Shown here piece after piece: positions 33,292 through 45,866 of a DNA stretch of 64,000 bases. A model generated the notes under the pieces. That model searched no databases and was not told the DNA's origin. It saw only the letters and a list, made by a program, of their open reading frames with translations. A program made the translations under genes and the position numbers. Where the stretch lies: positions 10,546,999 to 10,610,998 of the forward strand of contig CM023542.1 of the NCBI GenBank assembly GCA_013350335.1, in the 5' to 3' direction. Position 1 is the first letter of the stretch; each line of letters begins with the position of its first letter. Origin of the DNA: Chimonanthus salicifolius (Eukaryota; Streptophyta; Magnoliopsida; Laurales; Calycanthaceae).

Positions 33292-35025
33292 TGTTATTGC
33301 CCCGGCTTGGCCGAGTCCCTGTTTGTCAATTCCATGACTCAAGAAGAAGCACTTGGCAAAAGCTTGAAGACTTAAGATGATGAAGGAAGAAGATCATGCT
33401 CCACCAAGTTCAAATCTCATCGTAATGGCAATCACAAAAACATGTATATAGCCATAGATGACCTCAGGTGGAACCCACACCTGAGAGAGGATTTTTCCTA
33501 GACTTAGTTGAACATATGGTAAAACCTTAAAGAAGCCTAGAGAGGAAGCTGGACAGTGAAATAGAAGCGAACTTGGAAATATGAATTAAGTTCACTGTCA
33601 GTTCAACAAGTCGATCTCACTGACCCCTCAGTGGAGATAGGATAGACCCATCTTGGTCAAGGACTGGCTGGCAGTTTGATAGAAGTTCCTGATCATTGAA
33701 CTGTCATTCTGGACATGCCTTTGACCGAGAGTCTCGTATGCACCGACCCCTCGATGATGAACTTAAACGACCCCTCATGGTCGACAACTCATCGGTAAAA
33801 GACTTGTAAGTTCTGGACTGTGAACTCAAATGGGCTTTCGAGAAAACAGACATATCGATAATTCAAGACCGATTAAGAGTACCAGGACCGATCCCTCTAT
33901 AAAGTGTGACAAGTCGTTCTTGGTAAGACATGTTTCTGACTTGAAACTACTTTCAGCATAGTTTGTCCCAGATTGATACACTCGTATGGACCGACCTCTC
34001 GGTGCCATAACTGTCGACCTATCGGCAACACCGACCTGTCGACTGAGAAGTATTAAAACCATTGGGAGTGTTAATGCGTAACGGTCCGGTGGTTGAACGG
34101 TAATAAATATGAACACCGACCCATCGGTGTCACCGACCTATAGGTTCTGAAAAGTCAGAAAAATCATTAAGAGTCCTCAATAAATACGAGTGTTGGGTGA
34201 TCGTTTTACCATATTCTTTGAGCTGAAAAGAGTGATACACTCTAAGGAACGATCAACACTCTTGTGAGAAGAACCATAAACAACCAATCTATTGATTGTG
34301 TTTGAAAGTGAGAAAGAGAGGAGGAAAGAAAAGCCATAATCAACCAATCTTTTGATTGAGTTGTCAGTGAGGAAAAGATAAAGAAAAGACTTAAACTAGG
34401 AAAGCTTTAGTTCAACCAAGTTTCCTTGTCACCCTGATATTGTGATTTCTCTATGATGCCTACAAGGAGGAGCGTCAACACTCAGTGCGTGGAATCTTCA
34501 AAAAGCACACATCCGCGATAAAGTGCTTCAAGGCAATTGCTTCTTGGTTTTAACTTTGTTTTTAAAACCTTTGACCCGAAAGTGAATTAAGGGGGATTTT
34601 CTCCAGAACCACTATAAAAAACTCTAGAGCGTTGTCTCTAGCACAGTGGTGGGTGGAATTCCCAACCGATTGAGTGAGGTGGAATTTCTGCTCTAATTGT
34701 GAGGGCGTAAGTCCCCACATAGTGAATTTGGGAGTAACTCAAGGTTGTACGAGTCGTAAGAGTGGATGTAGGTTGGCGAACCGAACCATTATATATCTTA
34801 TGTCCTTGTGCTTGTGGTGTTAGAGCTATTTCCTTGTGTTGATTGTTAATCACATTTGCTAACACACATAAACTTGATTGTTGTATCCACTGCGTTTAAT
34901 TAATCAATCAAGTTAATCTTAAAAAGGACCAATGATTTTAGATAGACCTATTCTTTCCCCCTCCCCCCTTCTCTCCTCCTCCTCTAGGGTCAATCGTGTT
35001 GTTCTAGCTCCCAAGGGAACTTTCA
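33292..35025 (+). mobile_element. 5' LTR of a plus-strand copia element, 1.73 kb
   Basis: Starts TGTTATTGCCCCGGCTTGGC and ends AAGGGAACTTTCA, followed directly by a primer site. In order: palindrome array (33600-34145), TATA-like CAATAAATAC (34178-34187), AACACTC region, GGGACTT/CACATAGTGAATT text with the inverse of the CATCCACTG module (34750-34785), and a CCCCCTCCCCCC tract (34957-34985). It lies inside the 28-48 kb element. Confidence 0.88.
33600..34145 (+). repeat. Palindrome array in LTR U3 (CCGACCTGTCGG words)
   Basis: Words ACCGACCCATCGGT, CACCGACCTGTCGAC, CACCGACCCCTCGATG, CACCGACCTATAGGT and CGACAAGTCGTTC-like variants, with linker phrases such as CAAATGGGCTTTCGAG, fill the region upstream of the TATA-like box. 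The best words have arms CCGAC and GTCGG around CT. Confidence 0.75.
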
Positions 35026-35026
35026 A

Positions 35027-35040
35027 TTGGTATCAGAGCC
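35027..35040 (+). other. Primer binding site
   Basis: TTGGTATCAGAGCC, the perfect plant initiator-methionine tRNA complement, one base after the LTR end. It fixes orientation and LTR boundary. Confidence 0.92.
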
Positions 35041-35091
35041 TAGTGCTCGATACAAGGATTTAATCATCCAAGTAGATCCAAGCTAGAACAC

Positions 35092-38000
35092 CATGGGAGA
35101 GAGTCATTATTGATGGTTTTAAATTTGTAAATCTCGCAAGTGACGAACCATTCATAGTGTAGTAATGTGAGAGCGAGGTCGAAAGCAATGGAAAATCTCA
35201 AAGTATATGAATTTAAATTTATGTCCTCTAAAAATGAATTGTTTTTAAGAGATTGAGTCATTATATGAGTCATTTATCTAACTTGGAAAATAAGCAAATA
35301 AGATGTGTGATTTTTTATTCTTATATGGTGAATTAAATTTTAACTTTAATCATGATTAGGATTTCAAGTTACAAAATTATGTACACATCTTCCTAACTTT
35401 AATTGAATGGATTTTTGAGAGAGAGTGATTAAAGAGAAATTAAACAATTAAAGAATGAATTAAAGAATTAAAGATTAGATTATACAAGATTTGGGTTAAA
35501 ACAACTATTACACAACAAACATGAGATTTAATATAACTAAAAGGTAGAAAATTAAATTGCATGAAAATAAATAACTAAAAGTCAATGTGCAGTAATGTAA
35601 AGGTTGGTTGTTTGGAATAGACCGTTTATCACCCAAGATGTGTAAACAATGTAAAGGCCTAGATATGAAATTCACTTAAATATCTATAATACAATTCATA
35701 TTTATTAATAAAACAAGATTCACAACTTTTTAATTTAATTAATCAAAACCTTAGTAATCACGATTCAAGTCTTGCAATCATGATCCTAACTATTGCATAC
35801 GCTTATGTTCAATCAAATAAATAAAAGTTGTGTTCTTGAAATTAAAAATAAAGTAATCATAAAAGTATTTTAGAAATTGGATGTTCCAGGGTTCTAAATG
35901 AATGCTTCACTTTATTAAATGGAAGAATTATAGTATAAGGCTTTTATAAATTAAATACAAGAAAGACAACATAAAAAAAAAATAAAAAACTACAACTCTC
36001 ACTTGTAAATTCGCATGGTGCTCCTGTCTTCTTGTCTTTTGCTCCAGCATTTAGTCCTCTTGAATTCTAGGTCACATTCGAACTTACCCTTGGGATAATG
36101 GGGTATTTATAGGTTTTGAAAAGAGATGGATGGCTTGGTTTAAATCAAGTTTTAAGTTGGAAAATCAAAGGACTGGATTGGATCTAAGTGGGAATGAATG
36201 ATGGGGACTTAAACTTGGATTTTAGGGTTGCACAAGGAGAGTCACACGAATTTGGTGTGGCTTTCCTTGGTGGCTAGGTCAAGGTGAGGAGAAGATAGGA
36301 GATTATGAGAGAAATTAGGACTTGGATTCGTACAAATTCGAATTTGGCTATGTAGTTTTAGGGTTTGTGCAATGAAATGACGAATGAATGGATGGATGAT
36401 AGGAAGATGAAATGGAGGGTTGACTAGGTGTGAAATTTGAATGGAGGGATTGAGTTGTGCAAAAATCGTGTATGACATGGATGATGAGGATGATGAGGTG
36501 TTTTGAGATCTTAGGGATGTATCTAGATGATTTTTGGTCTAAGTGCATGGAGAGGTTTTATGTTGCAAAAATCATTGGACGATGGTGTGTAAAATGCGCA
36601 TGGAGGCTAGCTTGGACTAGAATTTGTTCATAACTTCGGGTTTATTAATGAAGGGCTTAAATTAAATGAGTTTTGATCTAATGGCTCTAAGGTATTTTTT
36701 GTGAAATAATTATAGAATGGGTAGATGGTTGATGGAGGGTTTAGATGCATAGGTGGATCTTAAATGGATGATGAAATGCATGCCCTAAATCTAATGTAAT
36801 GTGCTTGTGTGATGGATGCATGTGGAGGCTCTAGGGTTTCTAAAAGATGAATGAGTGAATGAGATTAGATTACCTAATATCTAATGGCTAAGATGATCAA
36901 TGCATGAAATGAATGCAAGGATTAATAGGTGATGCATGGATGAACACTAATCTAAGGTTCAGATGATTATGATGATGATGGATGACCCTAAATCTAATGA
37001 TAGATGAATGGATGGGTTAGATTTGATGGTGGATCTAAGGTTTGACCTAAATTGGTGTGTGAGATGGAAGGTTAAGATCTAAGATGGAAATTGGATGGTG
37101 TGGATGTGAAGTTGGGTTATGGGTTTTGGACATAGGTAGTTGGGTTGGACTTACGTAAATTCATACATGGACCATGGAGTGTATGGACTTGGGCTTTGGA
37201 TTTGGATCTAGACCTCAACTTAGGCCCATTTAAATTGGATTTGAGAGCTTGGGCCTTAGTTGGACTGAACTTGCACACTCGCCTGGCCCAGAGTGTGAAA
37301 TGTGCATGGGCTTGCATGTGGCTTGGCCCATTGAAGCTTTGTGGAGCATACCTTGGCCCACTTGAACTGAATCTTGGCTCAATGACTTGAAATTCAGGCT
37401 TTGGCACTTGGATTACAGCTTTTAACCTCTAAAATTAAATAATTATTTAGCCACTTTAAATCTAAAAATTATTAATTGATCATAGCCTCTCATAACTGGA
37501 TTTAGATTAATTAATTTACATGAAAATCTTAGAAAGTGACATAAAATAATTATAATAATTCTAGGTCTTCTCTTTAAAGCTCTAAACTTACAATCTTTTG
37601 TTGTTTTAACTTGATTTTCATGAACTTTCCATTTTTTACTACAAAACTGACAAACAACATTAAGTGCATCATTATATACAAATTTGATGAATAATTGACC
37701 CAATAATCAGGGGTAAAAATGTAATATTTCAATGCTCAAGAGTCATGCAACATCCAAACCTCCTTATCTCGATGAAACAAACTATGCCTCATGGAAGGCT
37801 AAAATGAGAAGTTTTTTTGTTTCCATAGATTCGTCGGTATGGGATATTGTTAAGATTGGATGGTAACAACCCATGGATTTTTACTCCAAGGTAAGCGACA
37901 TTATAAATCAAATGTACGCTTTAGGTGAGGGGATACCCGAGGACAAGATATGCACCAAAATTGTTCGAAATCTTGCTGAAAGATTCAAACCCAAGGTTGT

Positions 38001-39325
38001 GGCCATGGAGGACAACAAAGATGTGTCTTTAATGAATATTGATGATTTGGTTGGGTCATTACAAACCTATACACTTTGAACAACCGAAGGATAAATCAAT
38101 TGCCTTGAAATCTTCCCTTAAACAGAGGAGTATTAAAGAAAATCCATCAGATGATGAACTCTCAAATGATGAAATGGCAATGTTTACCAAGAAATTTTAC
38201 AAAAAAAATTATAAAAAGAAATAACTTAAGAAGAATGGGTGAGGGTGAAATGAGTAAAAATTACCAAAGAAGGGAAGAAGAAAACAGAGGTAAAGGGAAG
38301 GAGAGAGAGGTGGCTAAAAAGCCGACCTGCTTCAATTGTCGGGGGAGAGGACACTTTATAAATGAATGTCCCTCAGATAAAATAAAGAAGGCAATGAACG
38401 TTGGTGTGACCCATGTGGATACTTCTGAATCAGAGAGTGATTCAAATGATGAGACTTAACAAAAAGTTGATATATCAAAGGGTCTCATAGCCTCGATCAT
38501 ATGTGTTTAAGAAAATCCCTTAATTGAATCAGAGGATGAAAGTAATGAAGATGAAAACCTTCAAGCTTCCTACAGTGCCTTATTCCTTGAAAGTGAGAGG
38601 TTGGCCAAGAAACTAAACAAGGTTAAAAATGAAAACGTGAACCTTTCTAATCAAGTGGTAGACTTAAGAACTGAAAAATCTCTCCTTACCTCTAAGCTAG
38701 AACTATCCGACAATGAAAACACGAAACTAAAAGAGAGTAATAAAATTCTTCAAGAAGAAATGAGTATACACTACAAGGATGTCGAAAATTTATGGCATCA
38801 CAACAGACTTCTTGAAGAAGATATTAAAAAACTATCTTTGGAAGTTAAATAATTAAAACTTCATAAAGAAAAATTCCAAGATAGGTTTACCGAAGGATAT
38901 GAAAGACTTAAAAGACTCCTAGGTTCGGGTAAACAATATGGTAATATGTCTGGTCTTGGTGCATCATCCACCAAAGAACCTATACATCATGGGGTGTTTA
39001 GTAAAACAAGTATCTCTCACCCTTCAAGGGTAAGTGCAATTTCTGTCATAAGGATGGACATTTTAAAAGAAATTGCTATCATTTGCAGAGATTCTTGGAA
39101 AGGAAAGCACAAAGGCACAATCAAGTAAAACTTATGCTTAAAAGACATCCACCAACACCTAATCTTAAAAATCTAAGGAAGGTAGATAAAAGACAAGACT
39201 CTTTGTTAAGACAAATGAATCATGTCTTAAAAGAGTTGATGAATCCAATGTTTGGTCATCAAAGGTATGATCGTAGGGGTGTGTATACAACACCAAATGC
39301 CACAATCTTCGTACCTGGGAGATAG
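35092..39325 (+). pseudogene. gag pseudogene, copia SIRE-like, interrupted by a solo LTR
   Basis: Gag starts MGESH at 35092, is cut by the block 35108-37738, and resumes at 37739 with KPPYLDETNYASWKAKM, the copia gag (DUF4219/UBN2-type) N-terminus. After a stop (37864) about 90 codons present in the related gag at 45747-44951 are missing, and reading resumes MDFYSKVSDIINQMYALGEG. Two CCHC zinc knuckles follow: CFNCRGRGHFINEC (38328-38369) and CNFCHKDGHFKRNC (39035-39076), which would bind element RNA. Between them is a heptad-like coiled coil (38601-38850). Several stops and frameshifts make it dead. No protease or polymerase follows; the frame fades at 39325 into the post-gag region. Confidence 0.85.
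35108..37738 (-). mobile_element. Tat/Athila-like solo LTR inserted in gag, 2.63 kb
   Basis: On the minus strand it starts TGAGCATTGAAATATTAC at 37738, followed by TTTTTACCCCTGATTATTGG (same start as the LTR at 16370), and ends CCATCAATA at 35108 (probably mutated CATCAACA). The octamer AGAGTCAT is present on both sides (35100-35107 and 37739-37746). Removing the block and one octamer restores the host gag frame exactly. There is no primer site, so it is solo. It contains runs of GGATGGATGATG-like simple sequence (36360-37030). Confidence 0.82.
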
Positions 39326-39689
39326 ACCATTAATCATGTTTTGTTGTGGTTTAAGATTCACTTCCATATCTTAGACCACTACAAATGAACTCACAAGAGA
39401 CCATGCTAGTTCATATAGCAAAAAAGTACCATGACATGAGGAGAGAAATTGGCTAACTAAAAGTCTAGAATATACTTTTCGTGGCTATAGTACATATTCT
39501 ACTTGGAAAGCCATACATTTCATTTAAAGTATTTTGAATTGTATGTGCCTTGGAATGATTTTGTGCATGCTTAATGATTTGATGAATTATGCTTGGCATA
39601 TTTATGCATTGGAATGAATACCATGCTTAGAATAAGATTTCACCAAGTTGTACAAATCAATGATGATTGTTCTGTAATCTAAACCTTTC
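39326..39689 (+). mobile_element. Conserved post-gag region, plus-strand element
   Basis: Homologous to 32770-33291 on the opposite strand: AATCATGTTTTGTTGTGG, AAGATTCACTTCC and CCATGACATGAGG-type text. There is no pol-like coding sequence between the second zinc knuckle and the array that follows. Confidence 0.55.
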
Positions 39690-39830
39690 GGTGTAAAAGA
39701 TATGTCAGTAAATAGACCTGTCGGTATGACAAACATGTCGGTACTGTGCCAAATCGTGCACTATTGAAGAGGGGTAATTGTCGAAAAGGTCGACCTGTCG
39801 ATGGAACCGACGTGTTGGTGACACAAAAAG
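39690..39830 (+). repeat. Internal palindrome array, plus-strand element
   Basis: AGACCTGTCGGTATG, AACATGTCGGTAC, GGTCGACCTGTCGATGG and AACCGACGTGTTGGTGAC. The word class is that of its own LTR (33600-34145). About 80 bp later (39890-39918) CCTCTCCCGCGAAGG resembles the leader of the accessory frame at 50712, but a gypsy LTR cuts it off. Confidence 0.65.
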
Positions 39831-39918
39831 TTTAAATTAAAAAGGGACCCTTTCTGCGAAAGCGACAATTCATTCGAATTTGTCGTCCCCTCTCCCGCGA
39901 AGGTCTTGTGGTCCATCC

Positions 39919-41693
39919 TGTAATAACCCGGATTTTCAATGCAATTATTATATTAGTTATTATCAATTTTAATTGTTAAATGTAAGATTGATAGATGGAA
40001 TAAATGCTAGATGGACAAGAATTGGGGCAATGGCCCAATTATGATCCAATGGATCATGGGTAGGGTTGATTCTAATCAATTGGATAAATGTGGTCAATTG
40101 GGTCAAATACCCAATTGGCACCCAATGGGTCAAGATGAATTGAGGTTTAGGGTAAATGGGTAAGGAATTGATTCAATTTGGTCATGTACCCAATTAAGAT
40201 CTAAGGCATGGGATCCACCTCATCAAGTGAGGTGGCAAGTGTAGGAGGTGACATAGAAGTGGCATAGCCAAGTGGGACCCAAGTCCACCTCATCAAGTGA
40301 GTTGGCGTGTGGTCTAAGGTAACTTGTGGAGCCAGTCACCATGGTTGACTTGGTCAACCATGGGTGAGTTCATAGGTGAGTTCAAGATGGTTAGTGAAGT
40401 GAGTGGAATTAAGGACTTAATTAATTAAGAATGAATTCAAGTGCTTGAGTTAGGGGAATGAGTTTCATTTAAATGAAGTGAGTTGAATGGGTGGTGAGTC
40501 ACATGGAAAATGAAAGGACTTAATGGGAGGTGGAGGGTTTCCATCTCATGGAAACCCTAGACACAAAAACCGTTGGGCAGAGGGAGAATGTCAAGTGTAA
40601 GCCATGTGCCCTCTTGGTTAGCCAAGGGACACATGGGGAAGACCACACCTTGATGAGGGTGGTTGGGAGGTTAAGGTTTACCCAAGAAACACTAGGGCAA
40701 GATAGAAAGGGCTCATCTCAACCCTCCCTTGGCCGATTTTACCTTAGACAAAAATAGTTGAGGGTGTTTCATCTCACACACTCTCTCTCTCTCTCCCTCT
40801 CTCAAACCTTCACTCCTTAGCCGAACCCTCTCTTAGGGTTTCATCTCAATCCCTCTCCCTTTCTACACTCCTTGGCCGAATACACCTCTAAGAAGCCTAG
40901 AGACTTTCTTCTCTTCTCTATCTGTCCCTCTCTCCCATTTCAGCACTAAAACTTGGAGAAACCAAAGAACGAAGGAGGAAGAAGAAATGACTAAAAAAGG
41001 AGAAGAACGGAGGAGCAAGATGGAACGAAAGAAAACGAAGGAGACGGGGAAAAGGTAAGGTTTATGCTTCATGTTACTAAAAATGTAAGAAACCAAAGGA
41101 ACCATGGTTTCGGCTATGGAAGGGCCGAAACCATGGGGTTCCATTTCGGGTTGAAAAAGTCGGCCAAATGGTTATAGGCCATGGATTTAAAATCCATTAA
41201 AGGAATTTCAATGAAATGGACATAAAAGTAAAGTATTGTGCAAAATCCGAAATATGGTTTTAGAGATTGAAAAATGGACAAAACCCTAATCTTATTGATG
41301 GCTAAGATGGGTTGAACAAATGAAGTAGTGATGATGAAAATTAGGGTTACATATATGATTAATGGATGATGCTAAGAACTATGGGTACACATGATCTATG
41401 AATGACCCTATGTATGTTAAACATAAGGGGTAAATTTCATAAAGAGAATGATCAAGAACAAGGGTCGGCCTCTTGCATGGCCGAACCCTAAATTTTATGG
41501 GGATCATATGAAGGCTCAAAAAGAGATTGGATGAGGTTCGGCCATGATGTATGGCCGAACCCCATCAAAGGACCTAAACTTATTGTATGTATTTTTTTAA
41601 GAAAACCATCCTCAAGATGATATGAAAATGGAAAATAGGATGAAGAGGAAGAACCATGGGTTCGGCCATTTAATCCAAGTACCTTGGGCACAT
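39919..41693 (+). mobile_element. Gypsy (Tekay/Del-like) LTR, 5' part only
   Basis: Starts TGTAATAACCCGGATTTTC and follows the solo LTR at 23853 for about 1.7 kb (CCCAATTGGCACCCAATGGG-like text, GGTTGACTTGGTCAACCATG, GGAAACC, CAAATGGTTATAGGCC). No right LTR end is seen; the sequence changes to copia internal sequence near 41694, so the 3' part is deleted. Open frames here are shadows of LTR text. Confidence 0.75.
41095..41680 (+). repeat. Inverted words in gypsy LTR (GGTTCGGCCAT/ATGGCCGAACC)
   Basis: CATGGTTTCGGC then GGGCCGAAACCATG (41101-41132), GGTTCGGCCATGATG then TATGGCCGAACCC (41536-41562), and single copies at 41465-41488 and 41653-41667. The related LTR has CCATAGGTTGGCC then GGCCGAACCTATGG (24786-24820). 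Arms are 11-13 bases with 6-8 base loops. Confidence 0.65.
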
Positions 41694-43117
41694 TTAATTT
41701 ACTAATTCAAACATATTACCCAAGTGTGTGATGTCATGAGATGCAGCATCTCCAGGCCTTAGCAAAGACAAGGTGTCTATGAACATATCTCATTCCACAT
41801 AATGCATAACATAACGAATATTGAAATGAGACACTGAGCACACAAACCATACATTCATTTCACATTTTGAATACATTAATCATGCATATGGAAATGAATT
41901 ATGACGCTACCCACATAGCTCTCATGCATGCAATCATGTTATTACCCAAAACATGATAAATACTTTTACCATTCTTTCAAGTATACTCTAATGAGGTTCA
42001 TTCCTTGAAACTAGCTGGTACACAAATGGATTACAGATAAGCACATTTAATCATTTTGATCAACACTTTTAGTAATTCATATCAAACCAAAAATTCATTT
42101 AAATACATAGAGCATATTTCATTCCACAAGGGATAACTTGGAATGAAACGAAACTGTGTATGTGTACCATACACACCCTATAAATGAGGTAATGCACAAC
42201 CTACATTCATTCCCAAACGATGCACAAATCACATGGCATATGAAATGGAATGAGACAAGTATTATCCAATACTGTGGTGCTAACCTTCATGTACACACAA
42301 GTATCTTGCATAAAATCAATCCAACAGTTAAACAATAACATGGATTGAAGGCAAGATACAAGGTGATTCCAAAACATGTTTCAAATGTGACACCAATAGT
42401 GGTATCCCTTCACACATTTGAACATAACATTGTGATACTTGGAATCTAAGTCCACAATCCAGTGATGGAATTTAATCAAATTTGATTTTAATTTTGGGTG
42501 CCCTTCTCATTTGACTTTGTAAATCAAAACTCCTATTTTGTACCATGATGTTGACTTAACGAAAGAGTAAAACATTTTGGTACACGGTCACAAATGATAC
42601 TTGGAGGTCACAACCATCATCACGTTTGTTTACTCCATCCTTTTCTTCTCTAGAGGATTTAGCTTGGACTTTTTCAATGGATGAACCTAGGCAATCACCT
42701 ATACTCTTAGTACACAAATTGGTCATGATAGGTGATGTCATCCATCGGGATAGAAAAGACAAATTTTCATAGATTCTTTCAGCCTCTTTTGTTGTTTCAT
42801 ATCTTTTTAAATATCTCAAAAGCATATTATGAAACAACACTGATGAATGCTACTCATGTTTGATTAAAGAGCATAGTCATTTCATCACTAATCCAAGCTC
42901 TTTGGTCTTTGGGCTGAGTGGTTATGGAATTTGAAGGATTATCAAATATCTCTTCCATAGGCATAGACCACTTTCTATTCACCTATTTCCAAACATATTT
43001 ATGGATGAAAATGTTTACAGTTTTCATCACAAATGGAGGTTTGGAAATATCATGGATTTCTCTCATAGCTATTTTTCTAGCACGGATCAATTCGGATGGT
43101 TAGATCCTTGTAAAGAG
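41694..43117 (-). pseudogene. Decayed gag and leader of a minus-strand copia element
   Basis: Downstream (minus strand) of the LTR at 43138, translation gives scattered copia gag matches: KWSMPMEEIF, ITTQPKDQRAWISDEMTML, ISVVS, LLRYLKRYETTKEAERIYE. These are in different frames. The region 42520-41702 matches 52140-51310 of a second element at DNA level. Too broken for a gene call. The leader (43117-43040) resembles that at 35041-35091. Confidence 0.55.
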
Positions 43118-43137
43118 CACGAGGCTCTAATACTAAA

Positions 43138-44950
43138 TGGGAGTTCTCCCTTGATGCTAGAACACGATATGACCCTAGAAGATAGGGGAAAGGGGGGCGG
43201 GGAATAGGCCAATCCCAGTTTCCATGGTGTTTACAAATTTCTTGATTGTTTAATGTCTAAGTGCAACGGAATTAATCAAGAGATTTGTTTAATGTGATAA
43301 AATGTTATAATTTGTTTAAACGATCACACTAAGTCTAGACCCCTTTACATATAGCTTGATTATCAATGCTTATGTTCAATGTGTAAATAAAGATAATCAA
43401 ATGCAAAGTGATGTGTATTGAGAAGAGTGTTTAAATACGAAAACACAAACACACAATGATCAAACACCATAAGACCAAATTTATAGTGGTTCAGTTAGCC
43501 AACATACATCCACTGTTAGGACTCGCTCAACCTTGAGATATCCCCAAATCGACTAAGTGGGGACTTATACCCTCACAATCAGAGTAGGAATTCCTCCTCA
43601 CTCAATCGGCTGGAAACTCCACCCACCACTATGCTAGAGACGACGCTCTAGATTTTTTTATAGTGGTTCCGGATCCAAGTCTCCTTAATCCACTTTCTGG
43701 ACAATGGTTTTAAAAACAAAATTAAAACAAAAAAGCACTTGCCTTTGAAGCTCTTTCTCGTTGATGTGTGCTTCTTCAAGATCCACCCAATATGTGCCAA
43801 TGCTCTGCCTTGTAGCCGTCGTAAAGCAATCATATTCCAGGGTGACTAGGAAATTGGTTTTACCAATATCTATCCTAGTTGATTATCATTTCCTCTCTCT
43901 CTCTCTCTCTCACACAAACTCAATCCATATGATTGGTTGCAATAGATTCCCCAAGTATAGGCACAAGAGAGAGAGTGATCCTTTTGCAGGCCCTTGTTTA
44001 AGCTCACTGATAATGATGAGGGTCCAACGGATTTACCAAAGGGATTCCAACTGGTTGCACAAAGATTGATATTTATAGACAAGGCAACCAGTTTCAGCAA
44101 CGGTCATGTACCGACAAGTCGGACTCACTAAGGGGTCGGTGACTAAAAATATTACCGTTCAACAACCCGACCGTTGAGCATTAATGCACTTTCAACGGCA
44201 CAATTTATATCTAACAGAGAAGTCTGTGTTACCGATGGGTCGATAGTCATGGCACCGAGAGGTCGGTTCATACGAGAGGATCGGTCTGGGGCAACACCAT
44301 GTTGACAGAGTTTCAAGTCCAGAAACTAGTCTTACCCAGACGACTTGTCGCCCTTTATCGATATGTTGGTCCTAGTACTCTCGATCGGTCTATATTACCG
44401 ATATGTCTGTTTTCTCGATAGCCCACCTGAAGTCTAAGTTTCAGAACTCACAAGTCTTTATTGAAGAGTAGTTGACCACGAGGGGTCATTTCAGCTTTTC
44501 ACCAAGGGGACGGTGCATATGAGACTCTTGATCAGAGGCACACCTAGAGATCTAGAACCTTTGTCAATCTGGCCGACCAGTCTTTGACCACGATGGGTAG
44601 ATCCTATCTCCACCGAGGGATCGGTGAGCACGACTGGTCGAGTTGACAGTGAAACCAAATATATATTTCCAAGTTGGGTTCCAATTCACTATCAAGATTT
44701 CTCTCTAGGCTTTAAATGATTTTACCATTTGTTCAACTAAGCCTAGGAATAGTCCTCTTAAGGTGTGGGTACCACCTAAAGTGATCTATGGCTAAATACC
44801 TGTTTTGTGATTGTCATAATGATGAGCTTTAATCCGGTGGGGCATGATCTTCACTCTTGATCACTTTGAGTCTTTAAGCTTCTAGCAAGTACTTCTTCCC
44901 GAGGCATGGAATTGACAAACTTAGGGATTCGGCAAGATGGGACAATAACA
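43138..44950 (-). mobile_element. Copia (SIRE/Maximus-like) 5' LTR, 1.81 kb
   Basis: Minus strand TGTTATTGTCCCATCTTGCC at 44950 to GGGAGAACTCCCA at 43138, followed by a mutated primer site (TAGTATTAGAGCCTCGTG, 43136-43119). Array, TATA box CTATAAATATC (complement of 44068-44079), the TGGTTCAG and CATCCACTG module (43485-43513) and a purine tract (43180-43205) are in the usual order. It cuts the gag at 44951-45747 just before its zinc knuckle. Confidence 0.85.
44105..44645 (-). repeat. Palindrome array in LTR U3 (CCGATGGGTCGATAG words)
   Basis: ACCGACAAGTCGGAC, ACCGATGGGTCGATAG, ACCGAGAGGTCGGTT, GACGACTTGTCGCCC, ACCGAGGGATCGGTGAG and others, ending 25 bp before the TATA box. Closely related to the arrays at 33600 and 53555. 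Confidence 0.75.
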
Positions 44951-45747
44951 AGGTTCATGTCTTTTAGGGGCTTTATCACTAGACTCTCCCTTTCTATATT
45001 TCCTCATCTTATTGAACCTTTTAAAGTTTTTTAAATACTTTTTTAGTAATCATGGCCATTTCTTCGCTTGGGTCTTCTTCCATTACTGATTCTTTTTCTT
45101 TAGTTGATGAGGTTTTAATGGAAGACTTCAAGGCAATTGGTTTTTCTTGTTGAGGTTCAAGGTTGAGTTCAAAGGTTTGCAATGATGCCACCAAGTCATC
45201 AATTTTCATTTGGGCAACATTATGGTATTCCTCAATTGCCACCTTTTTAGATTCAAACCTCTTGGCAACATTTCTTAGGATTTTACTGCACGCTTTGGCA
45301 TCGAAAATTCTTTCACCAAGAACCCACATAGAGTTAACAATGTTACTAACTTAAGAGTTGAAATCCATGAAGGCTTCTCTCGAGAATTTCCCATGCCTTT
45401 TGTACGGTCTCACACATCATTATCCTTTTGTGTTCATTGCGTGAAAGTGCACAATTTAAGGCATTTAGTGCTCTACCATTAGCAGTGCAAGAGGCTATTT
45501 CATCCTTAGTCCATTGAGAGTAAGCGTTTAGCTCAAGAGTCTTTGACCTAGTGGTCGTATCAGTTCTCTCAACCACGAGGTGTGTCCATCCAGTACACAC
45601 AGAATCCCATACGGATGCATTTATGGAGATGAAGAAACTTTTCATCTTTGTTTTCCATGAAACATAGTTTGATTCATCGAAATAAGGTGGTTTATAGATG
45701 GCATAACTTTCTCCCATAAACATGGTTAGAGCACTTTGATCACTCAA
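44951..45747 (-). pseudogene. gag pseudogene, copia SIRE-like (28-48 kb element)
   Basis: Starts near MSDQSALTMFMGESYAIYKP, then YFDESNYVSWKTKMKSFF, WTHLVVERTD, WTKDEIASCTANGRALNAL and VQKAWEILE: the copia gag N-terminal and UBN2-type core. A frameshift near 45350 is followed by GERIFDAKACSKILRNVAKR, KIDDLVASLQTFE and a KKVFKKLKNF basic stretch that normally precedes the zinc knuckle. The frame runs into the LTR at 44950. It gives the fullest gag core in the window and shows that the plus-strand copy at 35092 has lost about 90 codons. The start is chosen at the first Met of the open frame, 20 bp after the primer site; MGESY is an alternative. Confidence 0.82.
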
Positions 45748-45769
45748 ACGATTACGTCTTTACAATGAT

Positions 45770-45788
45770 CACGAGGCTCTGATACCAA
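45770..45788 (-). other. Primer binding site
   Basis: Minus strand TTGGTATCAGAGCCTCGTG next to the LTR end; perfect over the 12-base core. Confidence 0.88.
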
Positions 45789-45866
45789 TAGAATGTTCTC
45801 TAAGCGCTTAGAACCAAATTAACCCTAGAGAGAGGGAGAGGGGGAGGGGGGGTTGAATAGGGTAAT

